From: Mycobacterium sp. NBC_00419
GTDB lineage: Bacteria; Actinomycetota; Actinomycetes; Mycobacteriales; Mycobacteriaceae
DNA length: 64,000 nt
Assembly: GCF_036023875.1 (NCBI RefSeq)
Contig: NZ_CP107931.1
Location: 2,046,001-2,110,000, forward strand
Reading direction: 5' to 3'
The notes beneath the pieces were generated by a model. It was not told where the DNA came from. It made no database searches and was given only the letters and a program-made list of their open reading frames with translations. Of the stretch, positions 1 to 6,957 are shown in pieces (position 1 is the first letter of the stretch; each line of letters opens with the position of its first letter). The position numbers were made by a program, and so were the translations under genes.

Positions 1-618
1 GTTGAGCAGGGCCGGAGTGACCCGGCGCACCGCCTGAGGCAGGACCACTAGGCGCATCGTTTTCCGGTAGTTCAGTCCCAACGACTTCGCCGCCGCCAAC
101 TGCGACGGATGGACCGACTCAATGCCGGCTCTGAACACCTCGGCGACGTAGGCGGAGTACACCAGGACCAGTGCCAGCCCGCCCAGCAACACCGGGTTGT
201 TGGGAATTCCGCCTAAGCGCAGACCCGGGAGTCCGAACCCGACGAGATAGAGGCAGATGATCAGGGGCAATCCCCGGAACAGGTCGACGTAGCCGGTGGC
301 CAGTGCGCGCACCGGGAACCACACCGGCCCGCGCAGGGTGCGCACCGCGGCCAGGCCCAACCCGAAGGCCAGGATCAGGATCTGGCAGACCACCAGCACG
401 CGGACGTTGAGCCACAGACCGTCGAGCACGGCAGGCAGGCTGTCCCAGCCCACGCGGAGGTTGAAGAACGACTCCCGCACCCGCGGCCAGCCCGGCGACG
501 ACATCGTCGCCAGCGCGGCCACCGCGGCGAACACCACGGTGGAGACCAGGGCGACCAGCGTGGAACGCCGTGCCCTCGACCGCCGATACGCCTGGCGCTC
601 GACGGCCAGGACGGTCAC
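1..618 (-). CDS. Amino-acid ABC transporter permease (3' end beyond window)
   Basis: Inner-membrane permease of a polar amino acid importer, cut by the window edge after about 206 residues. The reading frame runs from a GTG at 618 and stays open to base 1. After a basic cytoplasmic N-terminus there are several hydrophobic segments. The conserved EAA-type loop that contacts the ATPase is visible near the end (EVFRAGIESVHPSQLAAAKS, followed by LGL). The start GTG overlaps the TGA stop of the substrate-binding lipoprotein gene (GTGA), so the two are translationally coupled. The ATPase gene is probably just outside the window. The substrate cannot be told from this sequence. Confidence 0.9.
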   Translation of the reverse strand, partial: MTVLAVERQAYRRSRARRSTLVALVSTVVFAAVAALATMSSPGWPRVRESFFNLRVGWDSLPAVLDGLWLNVRVLVVCQILILAFGLGLAAVRTLRGPVWFPVRALATGYVDLFRGLPLIICLYLVGFGLPGLRLGGIPNNPVLLGGLALVLVYSAYVAEVFRAGIESVHPSQLAAAKSLGLNYRKTMRLVVLPQAVRRVTPALLN

Positions 619-1469
619 TTCAGGACCGGCGCGCTGCCGGCTTCGGCCAGCCACTGCTGCTGCAGTTTGGCCAGCGTCCCGTCACTCTGCAGCGCGTCGA
701 CCGCCTCCGAGACGCACGGGGTTAGCTTGCTGCCCTTGTCCAGCACAATCCCGAACTGCTCGGGTTTGTCTGTCCCCGAAGGCAATTGGCCCACGATCAC
801 ACCATCGGTCAACTCGCTCTGCACTTGGAAAGCCGTCGGCAGGTCGAGCACCAGCGCGTCGATCTGGCCGTTCGTCAACGCCGCTTTGGCGTCGTCGTTG
901 TTGTTGTAGACGGCGATCGGGGCCGTGCTGCCCAGCGCCTTGGCGGCGTTGTAACTGGTGGTTCCGACCTGGGCGCCCAGGCGCAAGTCGCGCAGGCCGC
1001 CCAGCGCGGTGACCTTGGCCGCCGGCGACGACTTGATGGTCACGACGGCCTGGGTGACGTCGTAGTACGGCGAGGAGAAGTCGACTGCGTTCTTGCGCTC
1101 CTCGGTGATGGAGAACTCGTTGAGGTTGGCGTCAAAGGTTTTCGGGCCCGGCGCGATCGCGGCGTTGAACGGGACCCGCACCCATTGCACGTCCTTGGTG
1201 TCGTAGCCGAGCTTGCCCGCCACCGCGTAGGCGACCGCGGACTCGAATCCCTTGCCGTTGGACGGGTCGTCGTCGACGAACCACGGCGGGTAGGCGGGTT
1301 GATCGGTGCCGAACGTCAGCACACCGGATTTGAGGGTGGCCAGCGCACCCTTGTCGCACTTCTCACCGCCGGTCGCCGTCGTCGATTTCTCGTCGGCGGG
1401 TGCACAACCCGCCAACACCAGCAGTGCCGTCGACGCCGCGACGGTGATCATGACCAAGCCTGTACGCAT
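615..1469 (-). CDS. ABC transporter substrate-binding lipoprotein (SBP family 3)
   Basis: Extracytoplasmic binding protein that feeds the adjacent permease. The chosen start at 1469 gives a classic lipoprotein signal: MRTGLVMI, a hydrophobic stretch, then the lipobox LAGC with the acylated Cys about 21 residues in. A longer reading from 1517 would put a charged stretch ahead of the signal and is disfavoured. The mature part has the family-3 solute-binding pattern (GVLTFGTDQPAYPPW, later NEFSITEERK and DFSSPYYDV), typical of polar amino acid binding proteins. Length, about 284 residues, is normal. It overlaps the permease gene by 4 bases, indicating an operon. Confidence 0.9.
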   Translation of the reverse strand: MRTGLVMITVAASTALLVLAGCAPADEKSTTATGGEKCDKGALATLKSGVLTFGTDQPAYPPWFVDDDPSNGKGFESAVAYAVAGKLGYDTKDVQWVRVPFNAAIAPGPKTFDANLNEFSITEERKNAVDFSSPYYDVTQAVVTIKSSPAAKVTALGGLRDLRLGAQVGTTSYNAAKALGSTAPIAVYNNNDDAKAALTNGQIDALVLDLPTAFQVQSELTDGVIVGQLPSGTDKPEQFGIVLDKGSKLTPCVSEAVDALQSDGTLAKLQQQWLAEAGSAPVLK

Positions 1470-1632
1470 CGCGGCATCATCGCGCACCGCGGGCCGCGGC
1501 GCCACCAATCCGGTCATCGTGTTTGTACGGGGCCGTGCGGCCTCACAGCGATGCCATAGCGAGGTGCTAATCGCCGCCTACCTGAGGGCCATACGGTCGG
1601 CGGAGTTCGTTCCCCAACCAAGGAGAGATGAC

Positions 1633-1986
1633 ATGACTCTGCGACCGCGACACGCCACCGCCATGGCCGTTCTCGGGGCGGCTCTGGTCGGCGGTCTGGT
1701 GGGCTGCTCGGCCCCGAGCGAAGCCGCGCCCGCCGGTCCCGGTGGAGCAGGTGACCCGTTCATCCAGTGCATGACAGACAACGGTGTGCCGGCGCCGCCA
1801 CAGGGCGGACCCGGCGGACCCGGCGCACCGGCCGGGCAGCCGCCGCAGGGCGGACCTGGCGGACTCGGCGGACCCGGCGGTCAAGGTGGGCAGCCGCCGG
1901 CGCCTCCGGGCGTGGATCAGGGAGTCTGGGACAAGGGGCTGCAGGCCTGCGCCTCGCTGGCGCCGCAGCCGCCCCAGCAGCGCTAG
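1633..1986 (+). CDS. Small Gly/Pro-rich lipoprotein, function unknown
   Basis: A 117-residue exported protein. It has a basic N-terminus, a hydrophobic core and a lipobox-like LVGC at about residues 21-24, so it is probably acylated and surface-anchored. A short segment around DPFIQCMTDNGVPAPP is followed by low-complexity GGPGG/GQPP repeats, and then by a short conserved-looking tail (GVWDKGLQACASLAPQ) with a second cysteine. The first and last parts resemble small mycobacterial exported proteins carrying a pair of cysteines around a disordered linker. Start ATG 1633 is preceded by AGGAGAG. It is divergent from the ABC transporter unit. No function can be assigned. Confidence 0.8.
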   Translation: MTLRPRHATAMAVLGAALVGGLVGCSAPSEAAPAGPGGAGDPFIQCMTDNGVPAPPQGGPGGPGAPAGQPPQGGPGGLGGPGGQGGQPPAPPGVDQGVWDKGLQACASLAPQPPQQR

Positions 1987-2003
1987 CGGCCCCAGATATG
2001 GGT

Positions 2004-2055
2004 CGGCCCCCGAGCCGTTATTCCTGGTTGGACAAAACCAGGGGCTCGGGGGCCG
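2004..2055. terminator. Nested perfect hairpin, probable bidirectional terminator
   Basis: Outer arms CGGCCCCCGAGCC (2004-2016) and GGCTCGGGGGCCG (2043-2055) are perfectly complementary over 13 bp. Inside, CCTGGTT (2023-2029) pairs with AACCAGG (2036-2042), leaving GGACAA as loop. The only interruption is six bases (GTTATT) on one side. It lies 17 bases after the stop of the Gly/Pro-rich lipoprotein gene and also downstream of the minus-strand pabC-like unit, so it can terminate both convergent transcripts. Confidence 0.75.
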
Positions 2056-2116
2056 GGTAGCTGCCTGGAATTCGCCAGCGCGCTCAGGGCGAAGGTGATT
2101 CCGGCACCTGGTGCTG

Positions 2117-2158
2117 CTAGCGGGCAGCCACCTCACATGTCCTAGAAGTACTACTCAA
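2117..2158 (-). CDS. Candidate 13-codon small gene with near-perfect Shine-Dalgarno
   Basis: Reads from TTG 2158 to TAG 2117 and would encode MSSTSRTCEVAAR. Upstream, AAGGAAGGAGGTGGTC (ending about 6 bases from the start) matches 10 of 11 bases of the 16S anti-Shine-Dalgarno complement AGGAGGTGATC, far stronger than any other ribosome site in this window. The stop is followed by further stem-loops (GCACC/GGTGC at 2104-2114; TTCGCC/GGCGAA with flanking GGAAT/ATTCC at 2067-2102) and then the 2004-2055 terminator. It lies 77 bases downstream of the pabC-like gene on the same strand. Whether the peptide or the translation event itself matters is unknown. Without conservation data this remains a candidate. 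Confidence 0.45.
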   Translation of the reverse strand: MSSTSRTCEVAAR

Positions 2159-2235
2159 AATTCCGGACCACCTCCTTCCTTGTGTACGGCCGACGGTACC
2201 CGCGGCGCGCCAGGGGAGGCAACAGTTTTTCGCGC

Positions 2236-3129
2236 TCAGCGATCGCTGAGGATCGCCGCGTCGACCAACTCGGAGATCTCGGCGGCCAGCGGCGCCGGCT
2301 TCAGGTGGCGGCCGTCCAGGGTGTGCACACGCGCCGCAAGCGTGATGCTCGATACCAGCCAAACACCCTGTGCGGCAAACAAATCGGCAGGACGAAGAGC
2401 GCGGTAGTCGCAGTCGTATCCCTTTGCGCGGGCCACGTCGAACAAGGCCTGCTGGGTGGTGCCGCGCAGAATCGGATACCAGGGCGGCGGGGTGTAGAGA
2501 CAGACCCGCCCCGAGGCGTCCGCACTGTCGGCGATCACCACCGTCGAGCGCGGGCCTTCGAGGATGAACCCATCGGAGCTGACGAAGATCACGTCACCGG
2601 CGTCCTTGGCTGCGGCATGCCGCAGGGCGGCCATGTTCACCGCGTAGGACAGCGTCTTGGCCCCGGCCACCAGCCAGGGCATCGCGTCCACTCCGGAGGC
2701 CGGCAGTCCGCGTTCGAGCACGACCGCGGCCAGACCGTTGCTCCGGGTGGCCGCCACCCGTTCCGCGACAGGGTTGACCGTCAGGTATGCGGTTGGCGCC
2801 GAGCCGCTCTCCCGGCCGCGGCTGTAGACCAGACGCAAGGCGCCTTCGGTGGGCGTAGCCGCGATCCACTGGCCGACAGCGACGCCGATGGCATGCCGCC
2901 AGGCGGGCAGGTCCGGCTCCGGTAGCTCCATGGCCTTGGCCGACTGGACCAACCGATGCAGGTGCGCCTCCACGAGGCAGGCCCTGCCGTCGCGCACGAG
3001 CAGTGTCTCGAAGACCCCGTCGCCGCGCACGGCAGCCAGGTCGTCGGCGAACAGCAGAGGCGCGCCCGGATCGCGCACCTGCCCGTCGAGGGTGACGACA
3101 ACCGACAGGCCACTGGGCATTCCAGGCAT
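2236..3129 (-). CDS. Class IV aminotransferase / aminodeoxychorismate lyase-like protein
   Basis: PLP enzyme of fold type IV, the family of 4-amino-4-deoxychorismate lyase (PabC) and branched-chain aminotransferases. Length, 297 residues, is normal. Visible markers are RGDGVFETLLV near residue 35, the PLP lysine in GAKTLSYAVNM near residue 160, and the cofactor-binding segment ILEGPRSTVVI followed by ILRGTTQQALFDVA. It is probably the counterpart of M. tuberculosis Rv0812. PabC would make p-aminobenzoate for folate, which fits the neighbouring folate-binding YgfZ-like gene, divergent with only 39 bases between starts. An amino acid aminotransferase role cannot be excluded from sequence alone. 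Confidence 0.85.
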   Translation of the reverse strand: MPGMPSGLSVVVTLDGQVRDPGAPLLFADDLAAVRGDGVFETLLVRDGRACLVEAHLHRLVQSAKAMELPEPDLPAWRHAIGVAVGQWIAATPTEGALRLVYSRGRESGSAPTAYLTVNPVAERVAATRSNGLAAVVLERGLPASGVDAMPWLVAGAKTLSYAVNMAALRHAAAKDAGDVIFVSSDGFILEGPRSTVVIADSADASGRVCLYTPPPWYPILRGTTQQALFDVARAKGYDCDYRALRPADLFAAQGVWLVSSITLAARVHTLDGRHLKPAPLAAEISELVDAAILSDR

Positions 3130-3168
3130 GAAGTCACAGCGTACTGGCAGGCTCCGTAGAGTTGATCT

Positions 3169-4245
3169 GTGTCCGCAGTCGCCGCCCCCGCCAACTCACC
3201 CGATGCCGGGGCGGTGTGGCACTACGGTGACCCGCTCGGCGAACAACGCACCGCCGAGCGCGAGGCCGTCGTCATCGACCGCTCGCACCGCGCGGTCATC
3301 ACCCTCACCGGAGCCGACCGGCGCAGCTGGTTGCATTCGATCTCCTCGCAGCACGTCAGCGAGCTGCCGGACGGCGCGGTGACCGAAAACCTCAGCCTCG
3401 ACGGCCAGGGCCGTGTCGAGGATCACTGGGTGCAGACCGACCTTGGCGGCGTCACCTATATCGACACCGAATCCTGGCGCGGCGAGCCGTTGCTGGCCTA
3501 CCTCAGCAAGATGGTGTTCTGGTCCGACGTGGCACCGGCAGCGGCCGATCTGGCGGTCTTGTCGCTGCTCGGGCCGCATCTGGCCGACGCCGACGTGCTG
3601 GCCGCGCTCGGCGTGCAGCGGTTGCCCGAGGAGTGGACCGCTGTCACGTTGCCCACAGGAGGCTTCGTCCGCCGTCTGCCCGCGGCCGGCCAGATCGAAC
3701 TTGACCTGGTGGTTCCCCGCTCGGAGAAGGCCGGCTGGCTGGAGCGGCTGCGGGCTGTCGGGGTGCACCCGGCCGGGGTGTGGGCCTACGAGGCGCACCG
3801 TGTCGCCGACCAGCGCCCCCGGCTCGGCGTCGATACCGACGAACGCACCATCCCGCACGAGGTGGGCTGGATCGGTCGGGCCGTGCACCTCGACAAGGGC
3901 TGCTACCGCGGGCAGGAGACCGTCGCGCGCGTCCACAACCTGGGTAAACCGCCCCGGATTCTGGTTCTGGTGCACCTGGACGGGTCCGGCGACCGGCCCG
4001 CCACCGGCGATCCGCTGCTCGCGGAGGGCCGCACCGTCGGCAGGCTGGGCACTGTGGTCGACCACGTCGACCACGGCCCGATCGCGTTGGCTCTGGTCAA
4101 ACGGGGTATTCCGGCCGGCACTGCGCTGACCACGGGCGGCGAACACCAGGTCGCTGCCGAAATCGATCCGGACTCCCTGCCGACGACCGAGACCGTGGGC
4201 GCGGGGCGGCTGGCTGTCGAGCGCCTCAAGGGCGGCGGCAAGTGA
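3169..4245 (+). CDS. YgfZ/GcvT-domain folate-binding protein
   Basis: Tetrahydrofolate-binding protein related to the glycine cleavage T-protein and to E. coli YgfZ, which supports Fe-S cluster assembly or repair. The diagnostic YgfZ signature KGCYRGQE is present near residue 245 (DKGCYRGQETVARVHN), with the reactive cysteine. The N-terminal GcvT-like fold carries SWLHSISSQHVSELPDGAVT. Length of 358 residues is slightly above E. coli YgfZ. The GTG start at 3169 is the first in frame and leaves 39 bases to the divergent aminotransferase gene. It corresponds to Rv0811c in position. A housekeeping role in Fe-S enzyme maintenance is inferred from the family. Confidence 0.88.
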   Translation: MSAVAAPANSPDAGAVWHYGDPLGEQRTAEREAVVIDRSHRAVITLTGADRRSWLHSISSQHVSELPDGAVTENLSLDGQGRVEDHWVQTDLGGVTYIDTESWRGEPLLAYLSKMVFWSDVAPAAADLAVLSLLGPHLADADVLAALGVQRLPEEWTAVTLPTGGFVRRLPAAGQIELDLVVPRSEKAGWLERLRAVGVHPAGVWAYEAHRVADQRPRLGVDTDERTIPHEVGWIGRAVHLDKGCYRGQETVARVHNLGKPPRILVLVHLDGSGDRPATGDPLLAEGRTVGRLGTVVDHVDHGPIALALVKRGIPAGTALTTGGEHQVAAEIDPDSLPTTETVGAGRLAVERLKGGGK

Positions 4246-4299
4246 CGTTCGTGTCCGGCCGAACGGGCCTGCCAGCACATCGGAGCGGGGCACGGTAAA

Positions 4300-4381
4300 G
4301 TGTTGGCAGGACAATAACCAACACACAGATCGGAGCCGCCTGAATTCGGGCCGCTCCGTTATTGCGCGAGGGGGTTCCCCC
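4300..4381 (+). promoter_or_regulatory. Three consecutive inverted repeats in the DUF3073 leader
   Basis: Three symmetric elements precede ATG 4382. GTGTTGG (4300-4306) pairs with CCAACAC (4318-4324) across 11 bases. The 28-base segment 4331-4358, centred on GAATTC, pairs along its whole length except one C-C mismatch and one T-G wobble. Finally GGGGG (4370-4374) faces CCCCC (4377-4381) across TT. The last one abuts the start codon and contains the only purine-rich candidate ribosome site (GAGGGGG), so folding would hide it. The first could also be a protein operator or end transcription of the upstream gene. Confidence 0.6.
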
Positions 4382-4567
4382 ATGGGCCGCGGCCGGGCTA
4401 AGGCGAAGCAGACCAAGGTTGCTAGAGAGCTTAAGTACAGCTCTCCGCAGATCGATGTCGATCGGCTCCGTAAGGAGCTGGCCGGTTCGGGCGCGGGCGA
4501 ACCCGAAAGGTCCGAGAACGGGTTCGTCGAGGACTCGTGGACCGATGAGGACGACTGGCGGCCCTGA
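4382..4567 (+). CDS. DUF3073 small acidic/basic protein
   Basis: A 61-residue cytosolic protein of the actinobacterial DUF3073 family (Rv0810c counterpart). It starts MGRGRAKAKQTKVARELKY, a basic stretch that could contact nucleic acid, followed by SSPQIDVDRLRKEL and an acidic, aromatic tail (VEDSWTDEDDWRP). The conserved basic head and acidic tail are the recognisable hallmarks. It stands alone between convergent purM and the ygfZ-like gene, with its own structured leader and its own terminator-like hairpin. Function is not established. Confidence 0.88.
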   Translation: MGRGRAKAKQTKVARELKYSSPQIDVDRLRKELAGSGAGEPERSENGFVEDSWTDEDDWRP

Positions 4568-4582
4568 GCCGCCCTCCCTCTT

Positions 4583-5653
4583 CTAAAACCGTGGGTGCTG
4601 GCCCACGAGCGTTGCTCGTGGGCCATCTTTACCCTTGGCGACCGTTCCCAGCGTCCAGCAATTCAGGTGCCGGGCGGTCAGGATGGCCAGCGCGCGATCG
4701 GTGTCCTCCGGAGCGACGATGGCAACCATGCCGACGCCCATATTGAAGGTCTTCTCCATCTCGGGGCGGTCGATCCGTCCGCGCTGAGCGATCATCGTGA
4801 AAACCGGGGCGGGAGTCCACGTTCCGCGGTCCAACTCGGCGACCAGACCGTGCGGGATGACCCGCTCGAGGTTGCCCGCCAAACCGCCGCCGGTGACGTG
4901 GCAGAACGTGCGGACCTGAGTCTCGGCGGCCAGCGCCAGACAGTCCTTGGCGTAGATGCGGGTGGGCTCGAGTAGCTCTTCGCCCAATGTGCGCCCGAAT
5001 TCCTCGACGTGGCCGGCCAGGTTCATCCGGTCGATCTCCAGAAGCACCTTGCGGGCCAGCGAATAGCCGTTGGAGTGCAGTCCCGACGAACCCATCGCGA
5101 TGATGACGTCGCCTGGACGCACCCGGTCGGGACCCAGTACGTCGTCGGCCTCCACCACACCGACGCCGGTGGCCGAGATGTCGTAGTGGTCGGGATCCAT
5201 CAGCCCGGGATGTTCGGCCGTCTCGCCGCCCAGCAGGGCGCACCCGGCCAGCACACAACCCTCGGCGATGCCGGCGACGATCGCGGCGACCCGCTCGGGA
5301 ACGGTGCGGCCGACCGCGATGTAGTCCTGCAGGAACAGCGGCTCGGCACCGCACACCACGAGGTCGTCGACCACCATGGCGACCAGATCCAGTCCGACGG
5401 TGTCGTGCTTGTCCATCGCCTGCGCGACGGCCAGCTTGGTGCCGACGCCGTCGGTCGAGGCGGCCAGCAGCGGCTCACGGTAGCCGCCGCGCAGCGCGAA
5501 CAATCCGGCGAACCCGCCCAAACCGCCACGCACCTCGGGCCTACTGGCCCGCTTGGCCAGCGGTTTGAACAGCTCGACGGCGCGGTCACCGGCCTCGATG
5601 TCAACCCCGGCCGATGCGTAGGAGATCTGGCTGTCTTCCTCGCGATCAGTCAT
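4583..5653 (-). CDS. purM: Phosphoribosylformylglycinamidine cyclo-ligase PurM
   Basis: Catalyses ATP-dependent ring closure of FGAM to AIR, the fifth step of de novo purine synthesis, in the cytosol. At 356 residues it has normal length, with YASAGVDIEAGDRAVELFK near the N-terminus, STDGVGTKLAVA (residues about 66-77), the AVGRTVPERVAAIVAGIAEGC block, GLHSNGYSLAR and the GGGLAGNLERV segment. All are conserved in PurM/PurL-type ATP-binding folds. Corresponds to Rv0809. Its last codons contain the hairpin that can terminate the convergent DUF3073 transcript. Confidence 0.97.
   Translation of the reverse strand: MTDREEDSQISYASAGVDIEAGDRAVELFKPLAKRASRPEVRGGLGGFAGLFALRGGYREPLLAASTDGVGTKLAVAQAMDKHDTVGLDLVAMVVDDLVVCGAEPLFLQDYIAVGRTVPERVAAIVAGIAEGCVLAGCALLGGETAEHPGLMDPDHYDISATGVGVVEADDVLGPDRVRPGDVIIAMGSSGLHSNGYSLARKVLLEIDRMNLAGHVEEFGRTLGEELLEPTRIYAKDCLALAAETQVRTFCHVTGGGLAGNLERVIPHGLVAELDRGTWTPAPVFTMIAQRGRIDRPEMEKTFNMGVGMVAIVAPEDTDRALAILTARHLNCWTLGTVAKGKDGPRATLVGQHPRF
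4600..4624 (+). terminator. Perfect 11-bp hairpin inside the purM 3' coding end
   Basis: GGCCCACGAGC (4600-4610) and GCTCGTGGGCC (4614-4624) pair perfectly around a GTT loop, followed by ATCTTTACC. It starts 33 bases past the DUF3073 stop and so is placed to terminate that transcript. On the other strand the same bases encode GPRATLVG near the C-terminus of PurM. Confidence 0.75.
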
Positions 5654-5701
5654 CGGGCATAAGGCTACCGGTCGTGGACCGGCGCCGTAACGTGCCGGGG
5701 T

Positions 5702-6319
5702 TCACCCAACCTGCCGGGCGATCCACTCGTTGAGCGGCACCCCGGCGCGCAGCGTGGTCACCGCGCGCTCTTTGGCCTTCTTGGTGCCCAGCCACGCGCC
5801 GACCGGCCAGGTCTTCATCATGGCGATGCCCTTGTGGCGCAGCAGCTCGATCCGGGGATGTTCCTTGGGATATCCCTTGGGTGCGGTCTTGAGCACGTCG
5901 TGGGCCATGATCTCGTAGCCGGCCGCCCGCAGATCCGCGACGATCGCGGCGAGCTCGGCACCGGACTTCTGCTTATCCACGGCCTCGCGGTAGCGCGCCA
6001 GTGTCTTGGGATCGGGCATGTACAGCCCGCCGCCCACCGACAGACCGTCGGCGGAGAACGACACATACCCCGACCCGATCGTCGCCGCGCAGTTGGTCTT
6101 GTAGGGGGTCTTGTCGGCGCTGAACCGGACGTCGCGGTAGGGCCGAAAAATCTTGCCAGCGCCGAACTCATCGGCCAGCTCGATCAGCAGCTGCTCCATC
6201 GGCGCCTTCACGTGGCGGTCGTAGACCGCTTTGTGCTCGGTCCAGTAGACCTTGGAGTTGTCGGCCTCCAGGCCTTCGTAGAACTCGACCGCCTCGATGG
6301 GCCAACCGGTAAACGCCAT
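5702..6319 (-). CDS. DUF2461 family protein
   Basis: A 205-residue cytosolic protein of the DUF2461 family. The family signature is clear: FYEGLEADNSKVYWTEHKAVYD near the N-terminus, then FRPYRDVRFSADKTPYKT and GGGLYMPDPKTLARYREAVD. The start was placed at 6319 (MAFTGWP), where family members usually begin. An alternative ATG at 6328 would add three residues, and neither has a convincing ribosome site. Function of the family is unknown. It is divergent from the exported cupin gene and follows purM on the same strand after 48 bases. Confidence 0.85.
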   Translation of the reverse strand: MAFTGWPIEAVEFYEGLEADNSKVYWTEHKAVYDRHVKAPMEQLLIELADEFGAGKIFRPYRDVRFSADKTPYKTNCAATIGSGYVSFSADGLSVGGGLYMPDPKTLARYREAVDKQKSGAELAAIVADLRAAGYEIMAHDVLKTAPKGYPKEHPRIELLRHKGIAMMKTWPVGAWLGTKKAKERAVTTLRAGVPLNEWIARQVG

Positions 6320-6416
6320 GGCAGCCATTGTGGAGGCAGTCGGCGCGCGTCGTGCACTATCGGCCCGGTCGCCTGTTGCCGCCCACGACCGGTGCCGGCA
6401 TGACACGCTTGCCGAC

Positions 6417-6839
6417 ATGACGGCATGGCGGTGGCTGGCGCTGACAGCAGCCCTGGGAGTGGTGGTCGCGCCGGGCTCGGCCTCCGCCAGCCCCGGTGAA
6501 GGTGTGGAAGCGGTGACGATGTCGCAGGCATCGCTGAACGGCAAGGACTACATCAGCAAGGAGATCACCATCGCGCCGGGCGGCACCACCGGCTGGCACT
6601 ACCACCCGGGTCAGCTGTTCGGGGTCGTCAAGGCCGGCACGCTGACCCACTACGACAGCGGCTGCACGATCGACGGCGTGTACGACGCGGGTGATCCGAT
6701 CACCGAGCGCAGCGGCCCCGGCTACATCCACGAAGGCCGCAACGAAGGCGCGGTCCCGCTCGTCCTGTGGGTGCTCTACATCGATCCGGCCGGCAGCCCG
6801 CCCGCCGTCGACATGCCCGACCCGGGGTGCCCGTTCTGA
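6417..6839 (+). CDS. Exported cupin-domain protein
   Basis: A 140-residue protein with a cleavable signal peptide (MTAWRWLALTAALGVVVAPG, cut probably after ASA near residue 25) and a single cupin barrel. Cupin motif 1 is visible as GGTTGWHYHPGQLFGVVKAG, giving the metal-binding His pair. Motif 2 is degenerate (GPGYIHEGRNEGAVPLVLW) but retains a His and the usual GPGxxH turn. It probably binds a metal or small ligand outside the membrane. No enzymatic activity can be inferred. Start ATG 6417 gives a clean signal peptide, and upstream in-frame starts would not. Confidence 0.85.
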   Translation: MTAWRWLALTAALGVVVAPGSASASPGEGVEAVTMSQASLNGKDYISKEITIAPGGTTGWHYHPGQLFGVVKAGTLTHYDSGCTIDGVYDAGDPITERSGPGYIHEGRNEGAVPLVLWVLYIDPAGSPPAVDMPDPGCPF

Positions 6840-6844
6840 GTTCG

Positions 6845-6860
6845 GCGCGGGCTGCCGCGC
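6845..6860 (+). terminator. GC-rich hairpin after the cupin gene
   Basis: GCGCGG (6845-6850) and CCGCGC (6855-6860) pair around a GCTG tetraloop, starting 6 bases after the cupin stop codon. There is no T-run, as is common for mycobacterial intrinsic terminators. The rest of the gap up to 6957 shows no further structure. Confidence 0.5.
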
Positions 6861-6957
6861 GCTGACAGATGTGACCGGGTCGGCATAACTGGCGCCGGTG
6901 GGGGCAATCCGGAAGGGCGTCGGCTCCGAATAAGAGTCGACGGATGGGAGGGTTTCG

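Noticed and set aside
1801..1905. Tandem DNA repeat suggesting a PE_PGRS-type gene
   Set aside because: The GGPGG/GQPP runs are short and inside a small lipoprotein; no PE or PPE domain precedes them.
2056..2235. tRNA or known RNA family in the 2.1-kb gap
   Set aside because: No cloverleaf with T-loop TTCGAAT-like consensus or acceptor pairing could be built; only the hairpins and small frame described were supported.
3196..4626. Long minus-strand frame over the ygfZ-like gene
   Set aside because: Antisense to a protein with the diagnostic KGCYRGQE motif; composition typical of a shadow frame.
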